DNA from: Pterobdella sp. o SKG-2022
Lineage: Eukaryota > Annelida > Clitellata > Hirudinida > Piscicolidae
Length of the DNA stretch: 64,000 nucleotides
Reading direction: 5' to 3'
NCBI GenBank assembly: GCA_964035795.1
Contig: OZ038321.1
Span: forward strand, 22,012,283 to 22,076,282
Shown: in pieces, positions 1-32,252 of the stretch
Numbering within the stretch: position 1 is the first letter of the stretch
Layout: each line of letters begins with the position of its first letter
Translations under genes and position numbers: made by a program
Notes under the pieces: model-generated
What the model was told of the DNA's origin: nothing
Seen by the model: only the letters and a program-made list of their open reading frames with translations
Database searches by the model: none

Positions 1-773
1 ATGTTTTAGTCTTCGGTTCCAAGAGTTAAAGGGCATAGCAAATCTTATTTGTTTTAAATAATCAATTCAAAATTAGAAAATCAATTCCATTTAATAAAAT
101 TCAGCTTCATATAAGATATTTGCTTTTATCCCAATATTTGCAAGCTTAATACCACTTTCAAAATAAATATTTACCACCTTACTAATATTTCATGATTAAA
201 ATACTTTTTCTTTACTAGTATTCAAATTAAGGTTATTTACATGCTTTTTTGTGTACTATTCCAAGTTACTAACTTGAAATAAGCACTTATCTGAAAGCTT
301 AGATTTTTTCATCATTAGTCTTATTTAGTTTTTTTCACCATAACTTTTTAATATTTCTTTTTTATTGAGGACTTCAGTTTATATTTACTTCAATTAGGCT
401 TTTTGATACTAGAATAAATTTCTTGAAAACTAAAGGCGCTTAGTTGAGTTTAGGTACCATACCTACAATAATTTAAATATCTGAGTAACTTATAAAACGA
501 AAACTATTCATATTATGAATTTTTTTTTAATGTAAAAAATTTTTATTTATATTTTTCCACATAGTATTTAGATTTCAGACAATTTGTATATCTCAAATGA
601 AAATTTAAAGCAGTATTTTGTTTATATAAAATTGCTCCTTCTAGACAGAAATCTATTAATAATTGATTTAAGATTATATTAAAATTTTCAATTTTAATGT
701 TAGGTCTTCTTGAAATTAATTTTCTAAATATAAATAAAACTCATACATAACGTTTTTATATAATTTTCAGCTA

Positions 774-897
774 TGTTCATTTTTCTCGCATTTGTGCAAA
801 CATTTTGAGGAACTGCTTAAAGCAAGAGCATCAAGCTGAAGCAGCAAAGAGAGCTGATAGTCACATTCGAGCTGTTTTCTGGAAAGATGGAAAGCCT
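774..897 (+). CDS. ATP5F1E: ATP synthase subunit epsilon (mitochondrial), partial exon
   Basis: The exon follows an acceptor (TTTTCAG) and reads YVHFSRICANILRNCLKQ, then EAAKRADSHIRAVFWKDGKP. This matches the small epsilon subunit of the mitochondrial F1 central stalk: a conserved SY(I/V)(R/H)(F/Y)S segment, a basic helix, and the W-x-(D/N)-G-K-P tail seen in many invertebrates. The first exon (start Met and the usual Y-W-R-x-A-G-L stretch) is not visible in bases 1-770 and probably lies upstream of the window. A possible donor (GTTTGT) follows the Ile codon near 898; otherwise the frame stays open to a stop near 960. The protein acts in the mitochondrial inner-membrane ATP synthase. The identification rests on about 40 residues, so it is good but not certain. 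Confidence 0.72.
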
Positions 898-1438
898 ATC
901 AGTTTGTTATATTATTTAATTCCAATATTTATTGCTTTAAATTTTCATAATACAGATTGAAAAAATTTAGATTTTATTGTGTTTTGATGATAATCATCTT
1001 TTAACTTCCTTCAATGGTTGTCACAGCAAATCACTTTTCTATCATTTACTATATTTGGAATTTCCTTAATGCATTCATTATATCTTAACCTTTCATTTCT
1101 ATTTTTTCTTTGTAGCTTTCTTTCAGCTTTCAACAGTTATTTCAAGTTCTAAAATTTTTTTTTGAGTTACTTTATACCTTTCTAGTACCTGAGCAAACCA
1201 CTTCAACCTATCTACTTTGAGTTTGCTTTTATCTTTTTCAACATTTTCATAAACTCAGTTCATTTTTAATCACACCCAATCTTGTAATTCCAAATGAAAA
1301 TCTTAGAATTTTCTGTGGTACCATTTCAAGCTTGTATAGCATAACAGTCTTGTAAATTCTTTATTCAAATTTTTATTATACATTGTTTCTTAGATTTTTT
1401 TCAAGAAATTTTACCCAAGTTGCATGCATCTTTTGAGC

Positions 1439-1592
1439 ATTTTGTAGGCCCTTAAGCTCGGCTGGTAAAGCATTAGTCACTGGGCTGACCCTGTGTTGTA
1501 CCAGCAATTAACACCTGCTCTGTAGTGTGTTTTTGCTACATTAAATTAGTAAAAAGTGCTTTGCTCTGGAAAAAAAATTTTATAAATACTAA
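1439..1592 (+). repeat. tRNA-derived SINE, older copy
   Basis: This resembles the better copy at 17609-17790. It has an A-box-like AGCTCGGCTGGTAAAG, a degraded B box, the body stretch AACACCTGCTCTGTAGTGTG, and a tail reading GTGCTTTGCTCTGG then TATAAATACTAAATTACATT. It lies in the gap between the ATP synthase epsilon exon and the GEMIN7 3' end. Nothing else is recognisable in 960-1900. Confidence 0.6.
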
Positions 1593-1902
1593 ATTACATT
1601 TTCACTTCACCAATCACTTTTACTTCAGATACTGGATCCCAAATACTTTTCTAATATTTTTTTGATACCATTCATTTTTGATATCAAATACTTTTTTTAT
1701 TATTATTATAGCTTGAATTTATAATTGCAATAAATTTATTTTATTAAATAATCTAATTAATTTTTTCACAGAGGCTGTAGCTCAATGATGTGTTTGATAA
1801 ATTTTGTTTTACTTTTTTAAATTGAAAAATCAATTGTTTTACAAAATTTATTAGATTCAATAAACTTGGCTTTTTCAATAAAATTTATTTAAAAAGTTGA
1901 TG

Positions 1903-2196
1903 TTATTTTTCGAAAGTAATGGATTCAATGTCTTGTCGTCTCATAAGAGCGTCTTTTTGTATGCCTAAAGGAGTTTCCAAGTTTTTTATTTGGAAATGTC
2001 CCACGTTTAAATCCGAAGCAATGAATTCTCCGTTAACATTTCTTTTATTGATCAAGTTAATTTTAACTTGACAATCTGACACAGCAAGCATAGTTTTTAA
2101 AAAATTTTCTCTCAAGAGTGTTCTTACTTTTTGATTTTCCAAATCTTCATGATTATCCATCGGTGATATTTTTTTGTGCTTAAATGTGCACTTCAT
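1903..2196 (-). CDS. GEMIN7: Gem-associated protein 7 (SMN complex)
   Basis: Intronless 97-aa reading frame. Residues 26-97 match the Gemin7 Sm-like fold: an alpha-helix (RTLLRENFLKTMLAV), beta strands around CQVKINLINKRNV and GEFIASDLNVGHFQI, then LETPLGIQKDALMRRQDI and a final I-T-F-E-K. Vertebrate Gemin7 has the same order (R-x-x-L-R-E-x-x-L, A-T-D-L-D-V, L-Q-T-P-(I/L)-G-(V/I)-Q). Gemin7 pairs with Gemin6 in the SMN complex that loads Sm cores onto snRNAs. The protein is shorter than the human one (131 aa) because the disordered N terminus is reduced. An in-frame M lies at residue 13, but the first ATG at 2196 is the natural start. It is divergent from the DLIC gene, with 189 bp between the two start codons. 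Confidence 0.85.
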   Translation of the reverse strand: MKCTFKHKKISPMDNHEDLENQKVRTLLRENFLKTMLAVSDCQVKINLINKRNVNGEFIASDLNVGHFQIKNLETPLGIQKDALMRRQDIESITFEK

Positions 2197-2385
2197 TTAG
2201 TAAAGTCTGAAATTGTTTTATAAATTGACTAAATTTTTTGATAAAAATTTTGTAAAAAAAATTATTTATAAAAAACTTTCAATTTGATTAACGAAAAATG
2301 TAAATATTTCTTATTAGTCATCAATCGTCGGAAGTGCGGTGTTTCTTCAATATAGTAGAAATAATTTTAAATAGCTTTGCCCACA
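2197..2385. promoter_or_regulatory. Shared bidirectional promoter region, GEMIN7/DLIC
   Basis: The start codons of GEMIN7 (minus, 2196) and DLIC (plus, 2386) face away from each other across 189 bp. Both 5' UTRs and both core promoters must therefore fit here unless there are upstream non-coding exons. The stretch is AT-rich with no clear TATA pair. The bidirectional role is inferred from geometry only. Confidence 0.5.
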
Positions 2386-14274
<11,889 letters not shown>

Positions 14275-14509
14275 ATCATTCAGATATCCCTTCAATAATC
14301 AGTGATTTCAGACCATCTATATCTTGTAGCAGTATAATGCCAACATTAACAACTTTATTTCCATTCACTCTGATTCCTAGTTTCATTATTGCTTTTACGA
14401 AAATTTCCTTTTCTCATATATGAATTAGCTACAAATGCTTTGGGTAGGTTGGTAATTGTTTAAAGTGCTTACAGAGCCTATCATTGTACATTAAATCTCA
14501 TTCTTCTTC

Positions 14510-14515
14510 AATAAA
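14510..14515 (+). terminator. Likely DLIC polyadenylation signal
   Basis: AATAAA lies 236 nt after the DLIC stop codon. The 14275-14879 stretch is otherwise non-coding and separates the convergent DLIC and FBXL7 genes. Confidence 0.5.
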
Positions 14516-14759
14516 CGAATAAATTATTTAATGGATTTTATCTAGTCTAAAACTCTAGGTTTTGTTTTTGTTATACTTTTTGACAATTTTGAAGTTTTAG
14601 AATTTTTTATTGTGTAAAATTTATTTAGAAAGTTTTATAAGTAGAGAAGTACTGAAAATATTAATGAATCCTTCATTTATGATTTAAATTCAAAATTAGA
14701 ATCTTCAAATACATGACGGTGAGGGTGTTGTGATTTAAGTTACGCAATTGTAATACATA

Positions 14760-14765
14760 TTTATT
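14760..14765 (-). terminator. Likely FBXL7 polyadenylation signal
   Basis: TTTATT on the plus strand (AATAAA on the minus strand) lies 115 nt beyond the FBXL7 stop codon. This is a usual distance, but such hexamers are common in DNA this AT-rich. Confidence 0.4.
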
Positions 14766-14879
14766 CAATATTTCGTACAGTTTTAAAATATATTTTGACT
14801 AAACGATAAATAACAGGCTTCATGTTTCATTATATCATGCTAATACTTTCTGGTGTAACGTTAAATAAAGTTAAACAAG

Positions 14880-16742
14880 TTAGTTACAAAATCTATAATC
14901 GTTAAATTCAATGATACAGTCATTACAATAGTGGCTTAAAGCCTTGAACGAGGAAGAAGTTAGGCAGCAGTCTATGAGGTTTACTTGTTGCAAGTGCGAA
15001 GAAGTCATGGCCAGGTATTTAATCCCTTCATCGCTCACCCCAGTACATTCTTTAATGCTCAATCTACGCAGCTGGCTGCAGTTTCGAGTCAATGCTGCTA
15101 ATGAAGCGTCTGTGACAGCATTCACACAGTTTCCAACGTCGAGAGATTTAAGTTTGTGGCATCTAGCAAATAAGTAACTTAAGCCATTTTCAGTCACATT
15201 TTCGAGTCCTCTTATGTTCAAATAACGAATTTTTGTGCAATTTTCTGCAAAACATTTTAGACCTTCATCGGTGATTTTCTTACACTTTGCTATGCTCAAA
15301 TATTTTAAAGAACTTCCAAGTCTCGATATGTCTCTCAGGCCAAAGTCAGAAATGTTAGGACAATCTGAAACGCTGAGCTCTTGCAGCTTTGTGCAGTAGG
15401 TGCTGACGTATTGAATGCCGATATCACCAACTTTGAAGCATCTTCGTAGAAATAGATTCATCAAATTAGAAAGATAGGTGGCTATAATGTGAAGAGAAGA
15501 ATCATCAACGTTACTGCAGTCAGACATGTCTAAATGGCTGAGAAATATTTGCTTGCCATAAGTTGTGGCTCGTAAGTTAGCTTCAGGAGTTAGACTTATG
15601 CATGTGACATATGGGCAAGCTGTGTTGAATGATGTTTAATGCTAAAGTTTCAAATTAATAATACAATAATCATGTATTTTTATTTTATTCTTTTTTAAGA
15701 AAAATTCTAAAACATTAAATAGGTTGGAAATTTCATCTGAAAATAGCACTAAACATACCAGCAACGCTAAGTAGTTCTAGATTGGTGCACCTGGAGACGA
15801 TTTCAAAGATAGAAATATTAGTGATTTGAATGCATGAATCTAATGTAAGTTCCTTCAACTCTATACATCTTCTTGCCAAAGTGAAGAGACCCTTATCAGT
15901 GAGAGAACGGCAATGACTTAAATCAATGGATTGTACAATTAGGCAGACTTTCAACTCATCGATTGACAGAGCTCTTGTTATACTTTTAATAGCTTTATCC
16001 ATTTCTAATTTGTACGAGTGGATTTTGATGTGTGACCAGAGACGGGGATTCCACACCAATTGGTACCACCGCTTACATACCATGGCACATTTACATAACT
16101 GGTTGCTTAATAAAAAACTGAAAATGTGGGTTATGACGCTGTCACTGAAACTGCCGAAAGAAAGGTTTTCTTTTAAGGTATCATTTGTGGCTGATGCTGT
16201 TGAGCTTGAATGAGTGTGCGATTTGATGGAAGAGTGTGAATGAGTGAACAGCAATTTAACTTGTTTTTTTAATTTTCCTGCTTTGCTTTTATCGCTCGAT
16301 TGGTTCGTATGACAGAATTTCTCATCAATTGGTTCAAGAAATGCATTCATTTCACCAAAATTTTGATAAACTGACGTTTCAAAAGTTTTTTCAGGCGAAA
16401 AAGCTGCATTGAATTTTTTGGTGTTTTTCCTAAATTGACTACTTTTAAAAATCCAATTGTTATTATTTGGCTTGTTTAATTTGTTACTTTCAACATTGTC
16501 GTTGATTGTTATGCCCACAAAATCCGAAATAACACCCGAACTTGAATCTGGCGTAGAGTTTGCTTGTCTTTTGTCTGTAAAGAAACAGCCTTGTTTTTAA
16601 ATGAAATATTTCGAAAAAAACACCAATATATTGCTACCAACAATTTGGATGAAATGGTAATGAAATGGTTAGAATCACCTTGGTCATCACTCATGATTTT
16701 ATTCCACTCAGTCAAACAGGCAGATTTATGGTTCTTGAACAT
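14880..16742 (-). CDS. FBXL7: F-box/LRR-repeat protein 7
   Basis: Three exons on the minus strand: 16742-16679, 16574-15759 and 15619-14880. They join in phase to 539 aa (human FBXL7 is 491). The N-terminal 150 residues are low-complexity, rich in Asn, Ser and His. The F-box spans about residues 158-205 (FSDSVITHIFSFL, LCKCAMVCKRWYQLVWNPRLW). About eleven cysteine-containing leucine-rich repeats follow, with signatures LTDKGLFTLARRC, ITDEGLKCFAENC and LKSLDVGNC. The C terminus HYCNDCIIEFND matches the H-C-K-R-C-V-I-E-H end of FBXL7. It is expected to be the substrate-binding subunit of an SCF ubiquitin ligase. It converges on DLIC. The longer N terminus is the main difference from vertebrates. 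Confidence 0.93.
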
Positions 16743-17608
16743 TTTTATCCAAATAAAAACTATGGCTTACGATGTTAAATCAATTACACAACTTTATCAG
16801 TTATTATTACGAATATCAAACGTGTTTGAGCCTGTACAACTTTCTTTAACATTATTTAAAAATCCCAGTCCCACAATCAAACAAAATAAATAGACATCTT
16901 TTGAAACTATTTGAGAAGACTTCATTTTAAATAAAATAAATACATTCAAACAATTTTTCCAGAGTTTTTCAAAACACAGTATGTCAATTATCAAAGCAAT
17001 CAAAGCCTTTTGTATACATGTGTATTATTCTCGAAGCTATGCGATTTATGAATTATAAATAAACCTTGAGATTGAGAGCACGAAATCTTCACAAAAGAAT
17101 ATATGCAACCCCAACGATAGTATTATAATATGAGTAAAAACGAAGAGTACCCGTTTGAATAAAAGCTTGATTATCTTTAAAAAACATTTTAAATCTATTA
17201 TCAAAAAATATTAAATAAATGTTCAATATTAAAAGCATATTATCGTTGCTAATGACGATATAAAAGTAAACATTTGAAGAATGAGTGAAAGAAGACCCCA
17301 AAATTTGTCTTCTAGGCCTTTTTATTCGACCAAAATTGATGTTTCTTTTATAAATGGTAAATATTTATGTTAGGTGTTGATTGTAAGAGAAAGTAAATAT
17401 GATTGTTTAGCTTAGCAGCTCATGATAGCATGAAAAGAATTATTATTGCTTGAATATTCTTATATAATGAGGTTGATAATTAGGGGTTTTTATATTTTGA
17501 TCTCATTAAGTCATAAATATAGTTTTATTAATGCATTTGAATGTTTAAAATAGATTATTAAATCAATCCCAAGTTGAGCATTTTGAATTCAACAGAATCC
17601 CCAATTTT
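16743..17608. other. Upstream region of FBXL7, no gene seen
   Basis: AT-rich sequence. The open frames here (both strands) are short, lysine- or phenylalanine-rich and have no recognisable motif. It presumably contains the FBXL7 promoter, but no clear TATA or initiator could be chosen. Confidence 0.4.
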
Positions 17609-17790
17609 CGGTCCGTATAGCTCACTAGTGGAGCCTTAGACTAGTTATCTAAAATTACCGGGTTCGATCCCGCTTGGGCCGACAATTAGCACCTGTTCCA
17701 CAGTGTGTTTTCGCTATATTAAGTTTGTAGCAAGCGCTTTGATCTATAAGGAAAAGCGCTCTATAAATACCGCATTACATTAAATTACAC
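17609..17790 (+). repeat. tRNA-derived SINE
   Basis: The head is tRNA-like. CGGTCC (17609-17614) can pair with GGGCCG (17676-17681), the A box is TAGCTCACTAGTGG, and the B box is GGTTCGATCCC. The body reads TTAGCACCTGTTCCACAGTG, and the tail is AAGCGCTCTATAAATACCGC followed by ATTACATTAAATTA. A tRNA-unrelated body with that tail marks it as a SINE. The tail type is widespread in aquatic invertebrates. The older relative is at 1439-1592. Confidence 0.85.
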
Positions 17791-20700
17791 AGGTTTCATA
17801 TCTTCGAATACGTTAGAAACTTCCAAGTTCAAACTCCCAACTTTAATCATAGGTAAATGAAACCAAGACAAAAAAATAAATTAAAAAGATATATATATTT
17901 ATTTATATGTTTACATATATAAACGTATAATCGGTTTATATGTATGTATATTATATAACTACATTTTCACCTGACGATGATATTTTTTTAATTACAAAAA
18001 GTTCTGTATTTAATTACTTTGTACAAACCACTGTGTATAAATATATATATGTACATTTATTTTTTAGTTTTTTATAATACTGCAGAAATCCCCAGACCAA
18101 AAAACAATTATGTTAGAAAAAAGTTGTATTATGGTTTGCAAAAAAAGGTGAGAGACTTGAACGGTATGTTACTGCCTATTGCTTTTGACACTTGAAAAGT
18201 CGTCTAAACTTGGAAGCTCTAAAATTTATGAAAACTATTATTCAAAAAAATCTAAAATTTGAGAATTGAAAATAAACATATAATAAAAAATAAGAATTTA
18301 TATTTTTTTTAAAGAAAACAGATAAGAATAAGAAAGAAGCCCCTTTTTTATCTTCCGCATGCAGATTCCAGGAAGGTAGCAGCTTTTCCACACCAGGGTA
18401 AGAGACCTGGGTTTTTATGATGACGTAGAATAGTCTAAATTAAGTGGTGAAAAACAAACTCAAATTAGTTATTAACTTCATACACGAAGTTTTTGTACGA
18501 AAATCTTATTTTATCAAGTGGATTTTTAAAATTAAATTATTTAATACAGTGACCAAGTAAAACTATAAAAATTGGAAAAATTTTAAAATTTTTGTCAAAA
18601 ACCGAGTTAAATACTAGCCTAGATACAAAAAAATGTTATTTGAAAACTAAAAAAAGCATTTTCTTCGACAGAGTTGGAACATATGCTCACGATACAAGTA
18701 CTTGCAAGAAAGTGGCTTACCAACAATCTTTTGGATCGAAGCCTGTAGACCTACCTGTTATATCATTACAAAGCACCATACCTATCAATACAGACAAGGT
18801 ACAGTAAAATTTATCATCTTTTACTTCATTTTTCGCTAGGTTAACAACGAAGACCTTCAATAATGACAGTGATGTAATGTACTTGAAGAATTTTCCGTCA
18901 AAAAATAGGTTCACAAGATATATAATTAAATTTTGTTCACTTTACGGACAGAATCATGGGTGTAAGCCGATTAAGTATTGAGCGATTCAACCTTCAGTAC
19001 TTCGGAGTAATATCTGCTTAGAATTTAATTTCGATAATTATTTCAAGATTTAAAAAAATATATTTTAAAAGTGCAAAGCTTATGAGCTTTTCAGGCACTT
19101 GTATATGTTAACGGGTTAATCAAGCGTCGAACTATTTAAATGGAAATATGTAGTGTCGAATAATGTAAGGTAGTTTATGTAATGTGATCTAATATATTGT
19201 TCAATAATGTAATCGTTAATTTATTTCTTTGATTTGAAAATATCAATATTTCAATAATATCGAAGAACCACATTGGTACATTTTTTCAATTAAATCTCAA
19301 TAATAACCTATTAATCTGATCACAAAAACAGCTAGCCAGGACAAACATGGAGAAGCTGTTCAACAGAAGGCACGCCTATTTGAAGTTATTCTATTGATGC
19401 CGCCCCATAGCCTTTGATCATTTAATAAGTTGTATTTTATTCTGGAAAGTGATTTCTTAATGTATTTCGTTTGGATTTATTTACTAATTTGATGTGTTTT
19501 TAAAAATATGTTTGATTTATTCACGAACTTATATATAGGAAATTTTCAATTCTATTACAAATATAGTACTTTTATTGGATTTTTTTTAGATGAAATAGAA
19601 TAATCACAACCAACATTTGAAAGATATTTTCCGATTTATGAAAAACTTCTTTTGGGTGATGAGAAGGATATTTGCTGGGTGGATCACCATATGGACTTTT
19701 AGGTTTTATTAACCATTGTAGACTACCATGAAGCTTGAGTTTTGAGAACACTTGAAATTGTGCTTTGTGTCAAGTGTAAGTTGACGTGAAAATATCCTTA
19801 TACCATGATTAGACAAGTTTTACACAAGATTTGACTTGAAATGGAAATTTTTAAGTTTTATTAGCAAAAAATCAATTGAATATACAATCAAATGATGTAG
19901 ATTCATTTATCCCTTCATTTTTTCTCCATCTTTTTTAAAAATTAGTAATGATGCTTTTTAGCCTCTGACTCTGATAAGCTCTTTTTTTCTTCTTTTCGAT
20001 TTTTCATTGTTTTTGATACATTAGTTTCATCACTTCTGATTTTGACTTTTCATTTGCTCTTTTTTGTTACTTTCCTGGCTCCCCTTTATCTCTCTAACCA
20101 ATCTTTTACCGTTTCTTTTATTAAGTCTTCTCTTTTTTTTGTTTTGGTGTTTCTCAGAGATCTATTCAGACTTATTTTATTTCTTCTCTATACTTTTAAT
20201 CTTTCTCGTTTTAACCAGTCTTTCATATTGCAATGTCGGGTTTTTGCTGACGAAACCTACATCTTTACTTTTTCCCCCTTTTTTTCAACTTCTAACAAAC
20301 ATTTTTTCTATTCTATTCTCTCTTGGAGTGATTTTATATATGGTAAACCCAACCTTAAATTCAATTTCATCTATCTCGCTAGGTCTAAATATCTGCCGCT
20401 TCTTTCTTCCTCGTGAAATAACCTTCCTTGACCTTACTATTCACCCTTCCTTCACTATTCGAAGTATTCAAATTCTTTTTGACGTGAAACTTTCTTGCAA
20501 ACCCCAAACTCTTTCTGTTGCTTCTTGTTTCTATCAACTCCATAGCATCAGACAGATTCCTTTTTATTTTTATGAAGCATTTTTAAAATTTTTGTTCACT
20601 TTTTCATTTATTGATTAATTGTAATTGACCGTAAATTTTTATTTTTCAATCTTCCAGAAGATTCTCATATTACTAATTTAAAATAAAAGTAAAAAAAATC

Positions 20701-21871
20701 GCAAAACAAATATAAATAATGAGTTGTCTACCTACTAAAATTGTATTATTAATTATAAATGAAGTTGAAGTTTGAAGAATAATTTATATTGAATATGTTT
20801 TACATGGAAAAGCATGTAAATAGTTCATATAGTTGATGCCACTATAATCATACTCGTCATTGGTTTGATTTGATTTGATTTCATAAATATTTTTTCTGTA
20901 AAACTACTTCAAAAGTTTTAATGAAAATATATAAAAATTCAAAAAATTAAGTTTTTTTTTCGATTTTGAAAATGTTTAATTTCTTCATATTCTACCTCTA
21001 GTATTTTTGTTCTCTGATAGGTTTCAATATTTTTAGAATACAATGGAATACACTCACAGCCATGTATATATTTTTATTTCTTTGTAAACATAAAAACGTA
21101 AATATATAAAATATGTTAACGGAAAGCTTTGTACATAATAAAATTACCTTTAGTGTTCAAATAATTTGCAGTTTTTATCTTTGAATGTTAAAAATGAAGT
21201 CAACAACTTTCACACAAAAAACAAGTGAAGTTTGAAAAACATTTAACAAAGCTCCTTAAAAAAGTTGCTTAGAGTTTCACGCTAGACGATTTCCCATTGT
21301 CAAACTGAGCATTGTAAAACAAAGTTTTTCACATAGATGGAATATATAACCCAAAATAATGATCGAATGTGTCACAGTAAACACATCAAAACCACCCTGT
21401 ATTGAGAATCAATAAGTTTATATATTTGAAATATTTGAAAAAACAACATTATAAATCTGCCATAAAACTTGAGAATAATCCTGGCAAATGTTTTGTAAAA
21501 CAGTGTTTTTAGTGTATTTATTTTAGTTTTTCAATCAAAAATTAAAACTTCAAAGTTTGCTTCATTATTCATTATTTCTTGAGTTTTTAGACTCACAGGC
21601 AGTAGGAATTATTTTATCCTTTATTAATTCGTTCATCATTCGATTCTTCTTATTTCATTATATTGGCAATTAAAACTTAACTTTCAATTACTCACAATAT
21701 ACAATTTTTAAAGGATTGTTAGTTTTTATAAGATAGCTATTGCTTTAAAACCTATATAGATGAGCATTCCAGCGCAAATATAACCAATGGAAACTTCACT
21801 CGCCATTCAAACGTCCAGATATTGTTTTCGATTTTTTTCTTATAAAACTTCATAAACATTTCATTTGAATT
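17791..21871. other. Gene-poor interval
   Basis: Apart from the open frame at 18592 I see no convincing exon. At 19980-20620 the plus strand is strongly pyrimidine-rich and gives long Phe/Leu/Ser frames (124 and 184 aa) with no family signature. At 21111-21180 there is a half-copy of a foldback element (AAAGCTTTGTAC, then AAAATTACCTTTAGTGTTCA). An upstream regulatory region for the agrin-like gene is expected near 21700-21870. Confidence 0.4.
18592..18801 (+). CDS. Unassigned exon-like open frame
   Basis: The last 50 codons read SIFFDRVGTYAHDTSTCKKV, then AYQQSFGSKPVDLPVISLQS, then TIPINTDK. Composition looks protein-like rather than AT-driven (Asp, Gly, Pro, Cys, Gln spread). A donor-like AAG/GTACAG follows at 18801. 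Possible acceptors are AAAAAG near 18657 and TTCGACAG near 18672. I do not recognise the family. No partner exon was found within a few kb, so it is either part of a gene with long introns or a chance frame. Confidence 0.3.
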
Positions 21872-31580
<9,709 letters not shown>

Positions 31581-32252
31581 GAAAGTCCTTGACAATAACT
31601 TTTGACTGTTTTTATTTTGGAACTAAAGGAGTTTCCATTCATTAGTGCTTCTGAACATCTATTTGAGTTTTTAATAGCAATTCTATCTTTTCATATCTTG
31701 TGATAAATTAAGCAATATTATCTGCATATATATTTTTGATAGAATCAACTTTCTACGATAAAAATTTTGACCATAGCCTGCTTGTAAATTTCTTATAGCT
31801 TAAACTGAATTTAAGCTTTTCCTCTGTTGATTTTGAAATTTGTTTAAAATATATAATCGAACGTTCCAATGTGTTTTCATTCAGTATTTACGAAGTAACA
31901 AAGTAGAATTATAATTGAAGAAGCAAATAGAAGAAACCCACAAGAATATGGAAATAACATCAAAGAAATTCAAACAATTTTTCCATGAAGCCTATCATTA
32001 TTAAACCATTCTTACTATATGTTTTTCTTTATTAGTTTATTATTATAAATTATTGTTATCTCTTATCAGTTTTTTTATAAATATTTATTTTTTCTATACT
32101 ATTTATTATTATATTCATTCATTATCAAAATTTACTATATTGGTGTTTTCATTCATTTATATTATTTACTCTAATTCATTATTTTTTATTAATGTATCTT
32201 TCATTATTTTTGCTGATCAAAAATCATAAATAAAAAAAAATAAAAATCACAT

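Noticed and set aside
17609..17682. A functional tRNA gene
   Set aside because: The A and B boxes are good, but the anticodon arm does not fold convincingly, and a SINE body and tail follow directly.
20042..20618. 124- and 184-aa hydrophobic frames resembling a membrane protein
   Set aside because: They come from a pyrimidine-rich block where Phe, Leu and Ser codons arise by composition. No family motif and no splice context.
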